64,000 nt of DNA from Pseudomonas sp. MYb118 (GTDB lineage Bacteria; Pseudomonadota; Gammaproteobacteria; Pseudomonadales; Pseudomonadaceae), in contig NZ_JBFRXN010000001.1 of the NCBI RefSeq assembly GCF_040947875.1, positions 124,001 to 188,000 of the forward strand, written 5' to 3'. Positions within the stretch are counted from its first letter, which is position 1. Each line of letters begins with the position of its first letter. Positions 32,638-41,177 of this stretch are shown here, in pieces. The notes below the pieces were generated by a model. That model saw only the letters and a program-made list of their open reading frames with translations. It ran no database searches and had not been told where the DNA came from. The translations under genes were made by a program, and so were the position numbers.

Positions 32638-33789
32638 ATGTTCGACTCTCTAATCCAGTTCGTGCGCGCGCAGTATCGTACGAATGATTTCATTCCACTT
32701 CACGCGCCGGTCTTTCTGGGGCAGGAGCGTGATTATGTGGTGGAAACCATCGAGTCGACGTTTGTCTCAAGTGTGGGTGCCTTCGTTGATCGCTTCGAGC
32801 GGGACATGGCTGCCTACACCGGTAGCCCTCGCGCAGTGGCGACGGTGAACGGCACGGCGGCGCTTCACGTGGCTCTGATGTTGGCCGGGGTCAAGACTGG
32901 CGATCTGGTTGTGACTCAGGCATTGACGTTCGTGGCCACTTGCAACGCAATTGCCTATTGCGGTGCGGAACCGGTGTTTGTCGATGTCGATCGCCACACT
33001 CTCGGCATGTCGCCTGGCGCCCTGGAAACCTGGCTGGAAGACAATGTGCAAAAGGGGACCGATGGTCTGTGCCGGCATAAGGCGACCGGGCAGATTGTGC
33101 GTGCCTGCTTGCCTATGCACACTTTCGGGCATCCGGCTGAGCTGGATGGCCTGGTGGATGTCTGCAATCGCTGGGGCCTGGTGTTGGTCGAGGATGCCGC
33201 CGAGTCCCTCGGTAGTTTGTACAAAGGGCGCCACACCGGTTGCTTCGGGCGTCTGGGTACACTGAGCTTCAATGGAAACAAGATCATTACCACCGGCGGC
33301 GGCGGGATGATTCTGGCCAACGAAGAGTTGGGTACCCAGGCCAAACACCTGACGACAACAGCCAAGAAGCCCCACCCCTATGAGTATGTGCATGACGAGC
33401 TCGGTTACAACTATCGTCTGCCGAATCTCAATGCGGCCCTGGGGTGCGCGCAGCTCGAACAACTGGAGCGTTTCATCGCCTCGAAACGGGAACTGGCGTC
33501 GAACTATGCGCAGTTGCTGGAAGGTAGCGACTTGCAGTTCGTCAAGGAACCTGAGGGCTGCCGGTCGAACTATTGGCTCAATGCGGTTATCTGTGACAGC
33601 ACTGCGCAAAGAGACGAGTTGCTCAAGGCAACGAACGACAACGGTGTGATGACGCGACCCATCTGGAAGCTGATGAATCATTTGCCGCTTTATGCACGGT
33701 GCCTGCAGGGTGACCTGACCCATTCCGAATGGCTTTCTGCACGCATCGTCAATCTGCCAAGCAGCGTCGTGCCGGAGACACACGCGTGA
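32638..33789 (+). CDS. legC: Aminotransferase LegC-like
   Basis: 383 residues. DegT-family PLP aminotransferase: VATVNGTAALHVALMLAGV, VVEDAAESLGSLYKGR, and PLP Lys in LSFNGNKIITTGGGGM. The N-terminal VFLGQERDYVVETIESTFVSSVG is typical of LegC, which aminates C4 of the 4-keto-6-deoxy-GlcNAc nucleotide. Overlaps legG by 4 bp. Confidence 0.88.
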   Translation: MFDSLIQFVRAQYRTNDFIPLHAPVFLGQERDYVVETIESTFVSSVGAFVDRFERDMAAYTGSPRAVATVNGTAALHVALMLAGVKTGDLVVTQALTFVATCNAIAYCGAEPVFVDVDRHTLGMSPGALETWLEDNVQKGTDGLCRHKATGQIVRACLPMHTFGHPAELDGLVDVCNRWGLVLVEDAAESLGSLYKGRHTGCFGRLGTLSFNGNKIITTGGGGMILANEELGTQAKHLTTTAKKPHPYEYVHDELGYNYRLPNLNAALGCAQLEQLERFIASKRELASNYAQLLEGSDLQFVKEPEGCRSNYWLNAVICDSTAQRDELLKATNDNGVMTRPIWKLMNHLPLYARCLQGDLTHSEWLSARIVNLPSSVVPETHA

Positions 33790-34940
33790 AACGTACCGTC
33801 GCTGTTTTCACCGGCTCGAGGGCAGAGTACGGATTGCTGTATTGGCTGATGAAGGATCTTCAGGCCAGCGACGAGTTTCAGTTGCAGGTTATCGTCAGTG
33901 GAATGCATCTTTCTCCCGAGTTCGGAGAAACCTGGCGCCAGGTCGAAGAAGACGGTTTCACCATTGATGCCAAGGTCGAGATGTTGCTTTCATCGGACTC
34001 CGCTGTGGGCGTCGCCAAGTCGATGGGCCTGGGTACCTTGGGGTTTGCCGATGCCCTGGATCGTCTGCGTCCGGATCTGCTGGTCATTCTCGGGGATCGT
34101 TTCGAGGCCCTGGCAATCGCCCAGGCAGCATTGGTGATGCGTATTCCCATTGCCCATCTTCATGGTGGCGAGATCACCGAGGGAGCTTATGACGATGCAA
34201 TTCGACATGCGATTACCAAGATGTCTTACCTGCACTTCGTAGCGACCGAACCCTATCGCGAGCGTGTCATCCAGATGGGAGAGTCTCCTGAGCGCGTCTT
34301 CAATGTCGGTGCCGTTGGCATTGATCATTTGTTGCGCTCGCCGAAAATGAGCATGGAGGCACTTCGCGAGAGCCTCGGATTTGCCTTGCGCTCGCCTTAT
34401 CTGGTGGTCACTTATCATCCGGTAACCGGGATGGACGAAAGTCCCGAGCAAACCTTTACAGCGCTTACGGAGGCGTTGGACAGTTTCGCGGATCACCAGG
34501 TCATTTTCACCTATCCCAACGCCGATAACGGCGGGCGCGCCATCATTCCCTTGCTTGAAGCCTATGCCCAGCGGCAGCCCGAGCGGGTATTGGCGATACC
34601 TTCGTTGGGTTTCAGGCGTTATCTGTCGGCGATCTCCACGGCGTCTGCAGTGGTGGGTAATTCTTCGAGCGGGATTATCGAGGTCCCGGCTTTTGGTATT
34701 CCGACGGTGGATATTGGAGTGCGTCAGAAAGGCAGATTGGCTGCCGACTCCGTATTACATTGCGAACCGAATCGCGATTCCATCGAGCATGCCCTGCGTA
34801 CCGCGCTCACGCCCGAATTTGCCGTTGCCTGCAGAACAACGGCCAACCCTTACGGAAAGGGGAACGCCTGTGAGGCAATCATGGCGGTATTGAGCAATTA
34901 CGATGGGGCGTCCCATAAATCATTCCATGATTTGAGCTGA
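33786..34940 (+). CDS. legG: Hydrolysing nucleotide-sugar 2-epimerase LegG/NeuC-like
   Basis: 384 residues from GTG at 33786, overlapping the legC stop (GTGA). NeuC family: VFTGSRAEYGLLYWLMK, VILGDRFEAL, HLHGGEITEGAYDDAIRHA, GNSSSGIIEVPAFG. Such enzymes remove the nucleotide and invert C2, yielding the free 2,4-diacetamido-hexose (6-deoxy-mannose form) for condensation with PEP. The context between legC and legI makes LegG the best name. Confidence 0.9.
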   Translation: MKRTVAVFTGSRAEYGLLYWLMKDLQASDEFQLQVIVSGMHLSPEFGETWRQVEEDGFTIDAKVEMLLSSDSAVGVAKSMGLGTLGFADALDRLRPDLLVILGDRFEALAIAQAALVMRIPIAHLHGGEITEGAYDDAIRHAITKMSYLHFVATEPYRERVIQMGESPERVFNVGAVGIDHLLRSPKMSMEALRESLGFALRSPYLVVTYHPVTGMDESPEQTFTALTEALDSFADHQVIFTYPNADNGGRAIIPLLEAYAQRQPERVLAIPSLGFRRYLSAISTASAVVGNSSSGIIEVPAFGIPTVDIGVRQKGRLAADSVLHCEPNRDSIEHALRTALTPEFAVACRTTANPYGKGNACEAIMAVLSNYDGASHKSFHDLS

Positions 34941-34943
34941 TCC

Positions 34944-36032
34944 ATGAAGCAGACTGACACAGATACGGTTTACATCATCGCTGAAGCCGGCGTTAATCAT
35001 AATGGTGACCGGGCTTTGGCATTTGCACTGGTAGATGCAGCTGCCGAAGCCGGCGCAGATGCAGTCAAGTTCCAGACATTCGATGCCTCGAAGCTGGCTT
35101 CCGGCAACGTCGCCAAAGCGGCTTATCAGAAAAAAAGCACAGACGAAGCGGAAAGCCAGCTCTCGATGCTGAAGAAACTCGAATTGCCTCGGGAATGGCA
35201 TGCGGACTTGCAACGTCATGCCCATCAGAAGGGGATCGACTTTCTATCCACGGCATTCGACACCGACAGCCTCGACTTTCTTGACACGCTAGGAATGCCG
35301 CTTTTCAAGGTTCCATCAGGTGAGCTGACAAATGCTCCCTTGTTGTGGAAGTTTGCGCGCACGGGGAAGAAGCTGATCCTTTCTACCGGTATGGCGACCC
35401 TTGCCGAAGTGGAGCAGGCGCTGGCAATCGTGACTCACGCGCTGACATTCAATGAGGAGCCCAGGAACATCGACGAAGTCTGGCGCTGCTGGGGCAACCG
35501 TGATGCGCGCAAGAAGCTGGCAGGACATGTGACATTGCTTCACTGCACCTCCCAGTACCCGACGCCCTGGGCGGAAGTGAACCTCAGGGCCATGGATACG
35601 CTGGCCTCGGCATTTGGCCTGGAGGTCGGGTATTCGGATCACACCGAGGGTGGGCTGATATCCATTGCTGCTGTAGCGCGCGGTGCGCGTGTCATCGAAA
35701 AACACTTTACCCTGGACAGGTCCATGCCCGGTCCGGATCACCAGGCATCCCTGGAGCCCGAAGAGCTCAAGGCCATGGTGTCGGACATCCGTGCTCTGCA
35801 ACAGGCTCTCGGTGACGGTGCGAAGGCACCGCAGGAAAGCGAGTGGGACACCCGCAGGGCCGCTCGTCAGCAAGTTGTGGCGGCTTGTGCGATCGAACAG
35901 GGCCAGATCCTGACCCGTGATCATTTGACGACCGCGAGGAGTGGGCAGGGCCTGGCACCGACAGCGTTGTGGGGGTTGGTAGGCTCGCGTGCGTCAAGGG
36001 CTTATGCCCCCGGTGAGAACCTGGAACCTTGA
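34944..36032 (+). CDS. legI: Legionaminate synthase LegI/NeuB-like
   Basis: 362 residues. NeuB-family TIM barrel with IIAEAGVNHNGD near the N-terminus, FKVPSGELTN, STGMATLAEVEQAL, HCTSQYPTP and YSDHTEGG, then a C-terminal SAF (antifreeze-like) domain. It condenses the 2,4-diacetamido-2,4,6-trideoxy-mannose with phosphoenolpyruvate to a nine-carbon acid. An unusual insertion (about ALTFNEEPRNIDEVWRCWGN, near 165-185) is also found in some nonulosonate synthases. Could be a Neu/Leg isomer synthase; the neighbours favour Leg. Confidence 0.9.
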   Translation: MKQTDTDTVYIIAEAGVNHNGDRALAFALVDAAAEAGADAVKFQTFDASKLASGNVAKAAYQKKSTDEAESQLSMLKKLELPREWHADLQRHAHQKGIDFLSTAFDTDSLDFLDTLGMPLFKVPSGELTNAPLLWKFARTGKKLILSTGMATLAEVEQALAIVTHALTFNEEPRNIDEVWRCWGNRDARKKLAGHVTLLHCTSQYPTPWAEVNLRAMDTLASAFGLEVGYSDHTEGGLISIAAVARGARVIEKHFTLDRSMPGPDHQASLEPEELKAMVSDIRALQQALGDGAKAPQESEWDTRRAARQQVVAACAIEQGQILTRDHLTTARSGQGLAPTALWGLVGSRASRAYAPGENLEP

Positions 36033-36688
36033 ACGCTCATAAACCCTTGGTGATCCTGGGAGCGGGGGGGCACGCCAAAGTGCTTCTGGCGCTTGTGCAA
36101 TCGCTCGGTCTGGATGTGCTGGGTGTGTGTGATCCGGTGTTGGCTGAACAGGGGGCCGGGCTGTGGCGCGGTATTGCGGTCCTGGGCGGTGATGCAGCGC
36201 TCGAGGCTCTGGACCCTGACTCGGTGGAGCTGGTCAATGGACTTGGGCAACTGGTTGGCAGTGCTGGCAGAGCGAACCTCTTTCAACGTTTGAAGTTGCA
36301 GGGGTTTCGTTTTCCGGTTCTCGTGCATCCAACCGCCTGGGTAGACTCGAGCGCCACTCTCCAGGAAGGCGTCCAGGTGATGGCGGGCGCAGTCATTCAA
36401 GCGGATGTGGTTATCGGCGCCAATTCAATCATCAACACCCGTGCCGGAGTCGATCATGATTGCAGGTTGGGTGTCGATGTCCACGTTGCGCCAGGCGCCA
36501 CGCTATGCGGTAGTGTGCGGGTCGCAGACAGGGCATTCATTGGAAGCGGCGCCACTGTTATCCAGGGGCTGAATGTTGGAATGGAAGCAGTTGTCGGAGC
36601 TGGTGCTACCCTGACCAGAAATCTCGAAGCTCGACACGTTTTGTTAGGTCCTGCGGGGCGCAAGAAAGACGCCCCGAAGGAAGACTAG
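36029..36688 (+). CDS. NeuD/PglD-like acetyltransferase (LegH candidate)
   Basis: 219 residues from TTG at 36029, overlapping the legI stop (TTGA). N-terminal Rossmann-like VILGAGGHAKVLLAL binds the sugar nucleotide in PglD; the C-terminal two thirds are hexapeptide repeats (VMAGAVIQADVVIGANSIIN, GVDHDCRLG with catalytic His). Members acetylate the C4 amine of UDP/GDP-4-amino-4,6-dideoxy-GlcNAc, which is the missing LegH step here, or O-acetylate sialic acids (NeuD). Since no other gene in the leg set can do the first, LegH is favoured. Confidence 0.8.
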   Translation: MNAHKPLVILGAGGHAKVLLALVQSLGLDVLGVCDPVLAEQGAGLWRGIAVLGGDAALEALDPDSVELVNGLGQLVGSAGRANLFQRLKLQGFRFPVLVHPTAWVDSSATLQEGVQVMAGAVIQADVVIGANSIINTRAGVDHDCRLGVDVHVAPGATLCGSVRVADRAFIGSGATVIQGLNVGMEAVVGAGATLTRNLEARHVLLGPAGRKKDAPKED

Positions 36689-36697
36689 GAGTATTTT

Positions 36698-37753
36698 ATG
36701 CTGCAATGGGAATCAGTCCTCGTAAGCCCGGAAACATCCCTTGAGGATGCGGTCGCGACGCTTGATCGTGAAGGCTTGCGTATTGTTCTGGTTGTAGATG
36801 ATGACCGCCGCCTGCTGGGTACCCTTACGGATGGCGATGTGCGACGCAGCTTGCTCAAGCATCTACCGCTGGACATCAAGGTGCGTGATGTCATGTGTGC
36901 TTCGCCGCAGACTGTCGAGCGGGGGTGGAGCAAGGAGCGCATCCTGGCCGTAATGGAAAAGCATCAACTGCTGCAGTTGCCTGTTGTGGATGCTTCGCGT
37001 CGTGTGGTCGGCCTGGAAACCCTCCATGGCATTCTGCACAAGGAACAATATGACAACCCGGTCTTCCTGATGGCGGGTGGCTTCGGTTCACGGCTGCGAC
37101 CATTGACTCAAAATTGCCCCAAGCCCTTGCTCAAGGTGGGCGACAAACCGATTCTCGAGCTCATCCTGGAAAGCTTTATCAGCGCAGGTTTCCACCGGTT
37201 TTTCGTCTCTACGCATTACATGCCGGAAATGATTCGCGAATATTTCGGGGACGGCAGCCGTTGGGGGGTCAGTATTCGCTATGTGCACGAAGAGGAGCCT
37301 CTGGGTACGGGCGGCGCACTCGGACTGTTGCCCCATGACGAAATCAACCTGCCGACATTCATGATGAATGGCGACCTGCTGACGACTCTCAATTTTCAGA
37401 ACCTGCTTGAGTTTCACCAGGAAAACACCGGCGTGGCCACCATGTGTGTTCGCGAGTACGAACAGTGCATTCCGTACGGTGTCATTCAGAGCGAGGGCCA
37501 TCGAATCGTGTCGATGGTCGAGAAGCCCGTGCACCGATATTTTATCAATGCCGGTATCTACCTGCTTTCGCCGGAACTGGTGAAAAGCGTCAAGCCTGGA
37601 ACGCGTATAGACATGCCAACGCTGTTGGGCCAGCAGATCGACAAGGGGAGTGATGTGAACATGTTCCCTGTCCACGAGTACTGGTTGGACATTGGCCGAA
37701 TGGAAGATTTTCAGCGTGCGCAATCCGACATCTCCGGGCTCTTCAATGGATAA
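36698..37753 (+). CDS. ptmE: CBS-domain nucleotidyltransferase PtmE-like
   Basis: 351 residues. Residues about 5-115 hold two CBS motifs (LVVDDDRRLLGTLTDGDVRR and LPVVDASRRVVGL); from about 122 a nucleotidyltransferase domain with LMAGGFGSRLRPLTQNCPKP and MNGDLLTT. In Campylobacter, PtmE makes GDP-GlcN from GlcN-1-P for a GDP-linked legionaminic acid route. Presence here suggests the leg pathway starts from a GDP sugar. AGGAG precedes ATG 36698, and its end overlaps legF by 8 bp. Confidence 0.82.
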   Translation: MLQWESVLVSPETSLEDAVATLDREGLRIVLVVDDDRRLLGTLTDGDVRRSLLKHLPLDIKVRDVMCASPQTVERGWSKERILAVMEKHQLLQLPVVDASRRVVGLETLHGILHKEQYDNPVFLMAGGFGSRLRPLTQNCPKPLLKVGDKPILELILESFISAGFHRFFVSTHYMPEMIREYFGDGSRWGVSIRYVHEEEPLGTGGALGLLPHDEINLPTFMMNGDLLTTLNFQNLLEFHQENTGVATMCVREYEQCIPYGVIQSEGHRIVSMVEKPVHRYFINAGIYLLSPELVKSVKPGTRIDMPTLLGQQIDKGSDVNMFPVHEYWLDIGRMEDFQRAQSDISGLFNG

Positions 37754-38447
37754 CAACCCGGACCTGCTGATCGTCGTACCAGCCCGTGGCGGAAGCAAGC
37801 GTCTGCCCGGGAAAAATCTCATGCAGATGCAGGGTAAGCCGCTGATTCGCTGGACGCTTGAGGCGGCGCTCGACAGTCAGGTCAGCGAGTTGATCGTCGT
37901 GACCAGCGACGATGATGCGATCCTCGCGGAAGGAGCGCGTTCAGGCGTCAGAACCCTGAAGCGTCCTGCACTTCTGGCGACAGATACGGCATCGACTTTC
38001 GATGTGCTGATCCATGTGCTGGATACGCTTGCAGAAGAAGGTGTCAGGCCGAAAAAACTGATGCTTCTTCAACCCACTTCACCTTTGCGTGAAGCAGTAG
38101 GCATTCGCGAAGCGGTTCAGTTGATGGAGGACTCACAAGCCTCCAGTGTGATCAGCGTCTGTCTGTGTGAGCACTCTCCGTTGTGGAGTAATGTGTTGGG
38201 CGCCGGCGGCAGCATGGCCGACTTTTTACGCCCGGAGTTGCTCAATCGGCGGAGCCAGGACTTGCCTGATTATTATCGACTGAATGGCTCGATTTACCTG
38301 GCAAAAACGGAAGATTTCGTGCGCGAAAAAGGATTTTTCATGGCCAATAGCGTTGCCTATGTCATGGCAGCGGAACAGTCTATAGATATTGATAACCGCA
38401 TCGACTTCAAAATATGTGAAGCGCTTATGGCTGAGCGGGTTAAATGA
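37746..38447 (+). CDS. legF: CMP-legionaminate cytidylyltransferase LegF/NeuA-like
   Basis: 233 residues from ATG at 37746 inside the ptmE end. CMP-sugar synthetase motifs: VVPARGGSKRLPGKNL near residue 10, LLQPTSPLRE, RRSQDLPDYYRLNGSIYL and DIDNRIDF. It activates the nonulosonic acid as a CMP sugar, the donor for glycosyl transfer. Cytoplasmic. Overlaps the next gene by 4 bp. Confidence 0.9.
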   Translation: MDNNPDLLIVVPARGGSKRLPGKNLMQMQGKPLIRWTLEAALDSQVSELIVVTSDDDAILAEGARSGVRTLKRPALLATDTASTFDVLIHVLDTLAEEGVRPKKLMLLQPTSPLREAVGIREAVQLMEDSQASSVISVCLCEHSPLWSNVLGAGGSMADFLRPELLNRRSQDLPDYYRLNGSIYLAKTEDFVREKGFFMANSVAYVMAAEQSIDIDNRIDFKICEALMAERVK

Positions 38448-39724
38448 GATTGCTTTCGAACGTACGTACATTGTTATCTGCCCTGTTCTCCAAAAGTGGA
38501 TGGGGCGATTTGAAGGCTTCCGAAGTTCTCGTTGTTCGGCATGACGCCAATTGCGGATACAGTTACAGTGGGAAAGCCTATTCTCCAATAATTGATACGC
38601 TGGTGGATATTTGTGTTTCTCGAGGTTTAAGCGCGCAATCAATTGCTACGCCCTATAGTAAGTTGGTGGGTGAGCAGGCGTACAACTCTCCTGTTGCTTT
38701 TAATCGTTCATTTATCTGGATCGCGCTTCTTGGGCGAGTTCTTGCAAAGCTGGCGGGCAGTAAAAAAAGCGCCGATTGGATCGCCAAAAAAAGAACGGCT
38801 GTATGGTTGAAAGTTCTTCGGACAGTCAAGCCAGGACTGGTAGTCGGTATTCAACCCGAGCCTGCTCTGTGTCGAGCATGCAAGATGATGGCTGTGCCTG
38901 TTTATGACTACCAGCACGGTGTTTTGGACAAGGAAGACCCGTGGTATGGAGAGTTACTGGCCAAGTCCGTCGCCTTGTCGGACTTGCCTGATGGCTTTTT
39001 ATGTTGGGATCAGGCCAGTGCGAATGTATTGCGGGCCTGGGCTCCAGGTAGAGGCTGTACCGTATCCGTTGTCGGTCACCCCTGGTTTCAGCGTTTCAGC
39101 AATGCAAGGGCAGGGGACTCGTTGGTCCAGGCGGCGAGAAACGAGCATGGGCATATTTTTCATGATGACAAGCCTGTAATCCTGGTGGCGCTCCAGTGGG
39201 GGTTGCATATTCACTACTACCCCGAAGAGAGCTTCAACAAGGTGATGTGTAACGCCTTGGAATCGGTGATCAAATCAAGCAGCGACAAATACAACTGGCT
39301 GTTGCGCCTTCACCCCGTTCAATTGAGGGGAGAGGAAGGGGCTGAGTGTGAGCAGTATCTGTCTGCACAGTTTTCCGGGATGGCGGTGGAGTGGCGCAAG
39401 GCGAGCATGATGCCATTGCCGCTTCTGCTGTCACAGGTTGACCTGCACATTACTGATATGAGTACAGTGGTGATCGAGGCATCCTGGTTTGGTATCTCGT
39501 CAGCGTTGCTAAATCCTTTTTTGAACAAGGGCGGGTGTATCGACAGTTTGTATGAGTATGAGCGGGAAACAGGCATCGCTACGATCGTCCCGCAAGAAGT
39601 AGAATCCATACAGTCATGGATTGAAGAAAAGCTGAAGGCAGGAAAGGCAGTCCCCGCAGTAGACGCTGGTGATCATACTGCAGAGTCATGGGTAGAAAAT
39701 GTTCTTAATAGCTCGAACAGATAG
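38444..39724 (+). CDS. Putative GT-B-fold transferase, nonulosonic acid transferase candidate
   Basis: 426 residues, no characterised family recognised with certainty. The middle contains VVGIQPEPALCRACKMM and YDYQHGVLDKEDPWYG; the C-terminal half has WLLRLHPVQ and ITDMSTVVIEASWFGIS, an arrangement seen in GT-B enzymes of the CDP-glycerol/capsule transferase type. No signal peptide; a hydrophobic, positively charged stretch (FIWIALLGRVLAKLAG) could be membrane-associated. Directly downstream of legF with a 4-bp overlap, so transfer of CMP-legionaminic acid is a reasonable hypothesis. Confidence 0.6.
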   Translation: MRLLSNVRTLLSALFSKSGWGDLKASEVLVVRHDANCGYSYSGKAYSPIIDTLVDICVSRGLSAQSIATPYSKLVGEQAYNSPVAFNRSFIWIALLGRVLAKLAGSKKSADWIAKKRTAVWLKVLRTVKPGLVVGIQPEPALCRACKMMAVPVYDYQHGVLDKEDPWYGELLAKSVALSDLPDGFLCWDQASANVLRAWAPGRGCTVSVVGHPWFQRFSNARAGDSLVQAARNEHGHIFHDDKPVILVALQWGLHIHYYPEESFNKVMCNALESVIKSSSDKYNWLLRLHPVQLRGEEGAECEQYLSAQFSGMAVEWRKASMMPLPLLLSQVDLHITDMSTVVIEASWFGISSALLNPFLNKGGCIDSLYEYERETGIATIVPQEVESIQSWIEEKLKAGKAVPAVDAGDHTAESWVENVLNSSNR

Positions 39725-39784
39725 GTCAATACGCTGTTCGAGCATTATGGGTATCCACTATTCAAGGTGAAAAGGGACGTTGAT

Positions 39785-40870
39785 GTGAAAATTTATATAA
39801 GAAAATCAACTATCTACGTTTTTTTATATGCTGCCCTGGCTGTGATGTTCTACTTCGTTGCTGGTCGAGATGCACTGGATGGAGTTATTGACTTTCAGTT
39901 TTACGCAGACTCCCTGACGTATGAAAAAGCCTATCTTGAAAGCAGTTTTTCCTCCGTCTCCGACATGGTTTCCGTGGGTAATAACTATCTAGGGCCGTTG
40001 CTGCTGCTGGAGGCAGTAGGAGGGAGTCGGATCCTGGTTCTGTTTGTCAATATTCTTATTTTGTTCTGGTCGATACGACTGATTGGTAAGGGGGACGATG
40101 CCCGTCTCGGGACAATGGTTTTTCTGTTGTTTCTTAGTCCAATAACTTTTTTCAGTTTGATTTCAATCAATAAGGAAATCATTTCAATGCTGGCCATGGC
40201 CTTCATGGTCGCGTGGGTGAGAAGAAGAGGGCTTGGGTACGTCGTGCTCTGCTTGCTGTGTTCTTTTTTTGTTCGCTGGCAATTTACTGTTTTCGTGTTG
40301 TTGGTGTTTATATCCTTTTCCCCTCTGAACTTTCTTCGCTATCGTCGAGGCTGGTACCTGGCGATACTTTTAGTCTCTCTGTCGGTGGTATACAAACTGA
40401 TGCTGGGGTATTTTTCCGGGATCACGGATATTGCTGAAATGGGCGGCATGCAAAACGAGGGGACTGGTTTGTATACCCAGTTCATCAGGCTGCAGAATGA
40501 GGGGTTGTACTTCCTGATTTTCGTGCCCAAAGCATTACATGCGATGTATGGTCTGATTTTCAAGGCCGATCACCTGTTGTCGCCGGTGGACTTTTACAAT
40601 GATTTTGTTGTGACGCTTCACTGTGTTGCAGCTTTCCTGGTTTTTTGCCTGGTAATACTAAGGGGGAAACTGCGTTTAAGTGATGACCTAGTGTTCATAT
40701 CGGTCATGTATTGTGCGGTCTTCGTCTTGAGCCCCATTTATGCACCGCGCTATTTCTACCCGGTTTTTTTCCTGTTGTGTCTGGTGCTGTCGAGGCCCGC
40801 AGCAGTGCCATCAGCCATTGACGCGAGTGACGACGAGCCAGGAGCGACCGCTCCCGGAAATCTGACTTGA
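39785..40870 (+). CDS. Candidate O-antigen polymerase Wzy
   Basis: 361 residues from GTG at 39785, which has GGGA upstream; a GTG at 39767 would add six. About 9-10 hydrophobic helices, with strongly AT-rich codon use. Features that fit Wzy: many membrane spans, one larger periplasmic loop (between helices near GYFSGITDIAEMGGMQNEGTG), and no resemblance to Wzx or glycosyltransferases. Wzy proteins are very diverse, so the call rests on topology and on no other polymerase candidate being present. Confidence 0.65.
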   Translation: MKIYIRKSTIYVFLYAALAVMFYFVAGRDALDGVIDFQFYADSLTYEKAYLESSFSSVSDMVSVGNNYLGPLLLLEAVGGSRILVLFVNILILFWSIRLIGKGDDARLGTMVFLLFLSPITFFSLISINKEIISMLAMAFMVAWVRRRGLGYVVLCLLCSFFVRWQFTVFVLLVFISFSPLNFLRYRRGWYLAILLVSLSVVYKLMLGYFSGITDIAEMGGMQNEGTGLYTQFIRLQNEGLYFLIFVPKALHAMYGLIFKADHLLSPVDFYNDFVVTLHCVAAFLVFCLVILRGKLRLSDDLVFISVMYCAVFVLSPIYAPRYFYPVFFLLCLVLSRPAAVPSAIDASDDEPGATAPGNLT

Positions 40871-41177
40871 ATGCAGTGCGGCATGGACAGGCAATTTGGC
40901 CCAGGCGGCGCCAGGGCCGTGGGGCGCAGGTCAAGTCAGCGGGTGGTGGCAGGAGCTGGAAGGATGCCTTCAGCGTCTACGAAAGCTCTGCTGTTTCAGG
41001 TATCCTGTCGCTCGATGTACATCGCCTGACATTTTTTACAACGTAAGTTTACAGGCATGAAAATGGTTCCTGCCGGCCGCCAACAACGCAGATCAGATAT
41101 GTTTGTCAAACTGGTTGAGCCGAGGACGATATGTTGTTATCAGGTTTTCTTCTAAAGTTGTCACAGAGTTTTTCAGG
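40871..41177 (+). other. Gene-free junction, GC-rich then AT-rich
   Basis: 307 bp without a supportable gene. The first 130 bp are clearly more GC-rich than the wzy gene before them, then the sequence becomes AT-rich. TACATCGCCTGA at about 41018 resembles TACATCGCCTAA just after wbpM (near 53908). It looks like a seam between two gene modules. Confidence 0.45.

Noticed and set aside
40704..40934. Minus-strand 76-codon frame at the wzy end
   Set aside because: Arg-rich, no ribosome binding site, overlaps wzy; probably spurious.
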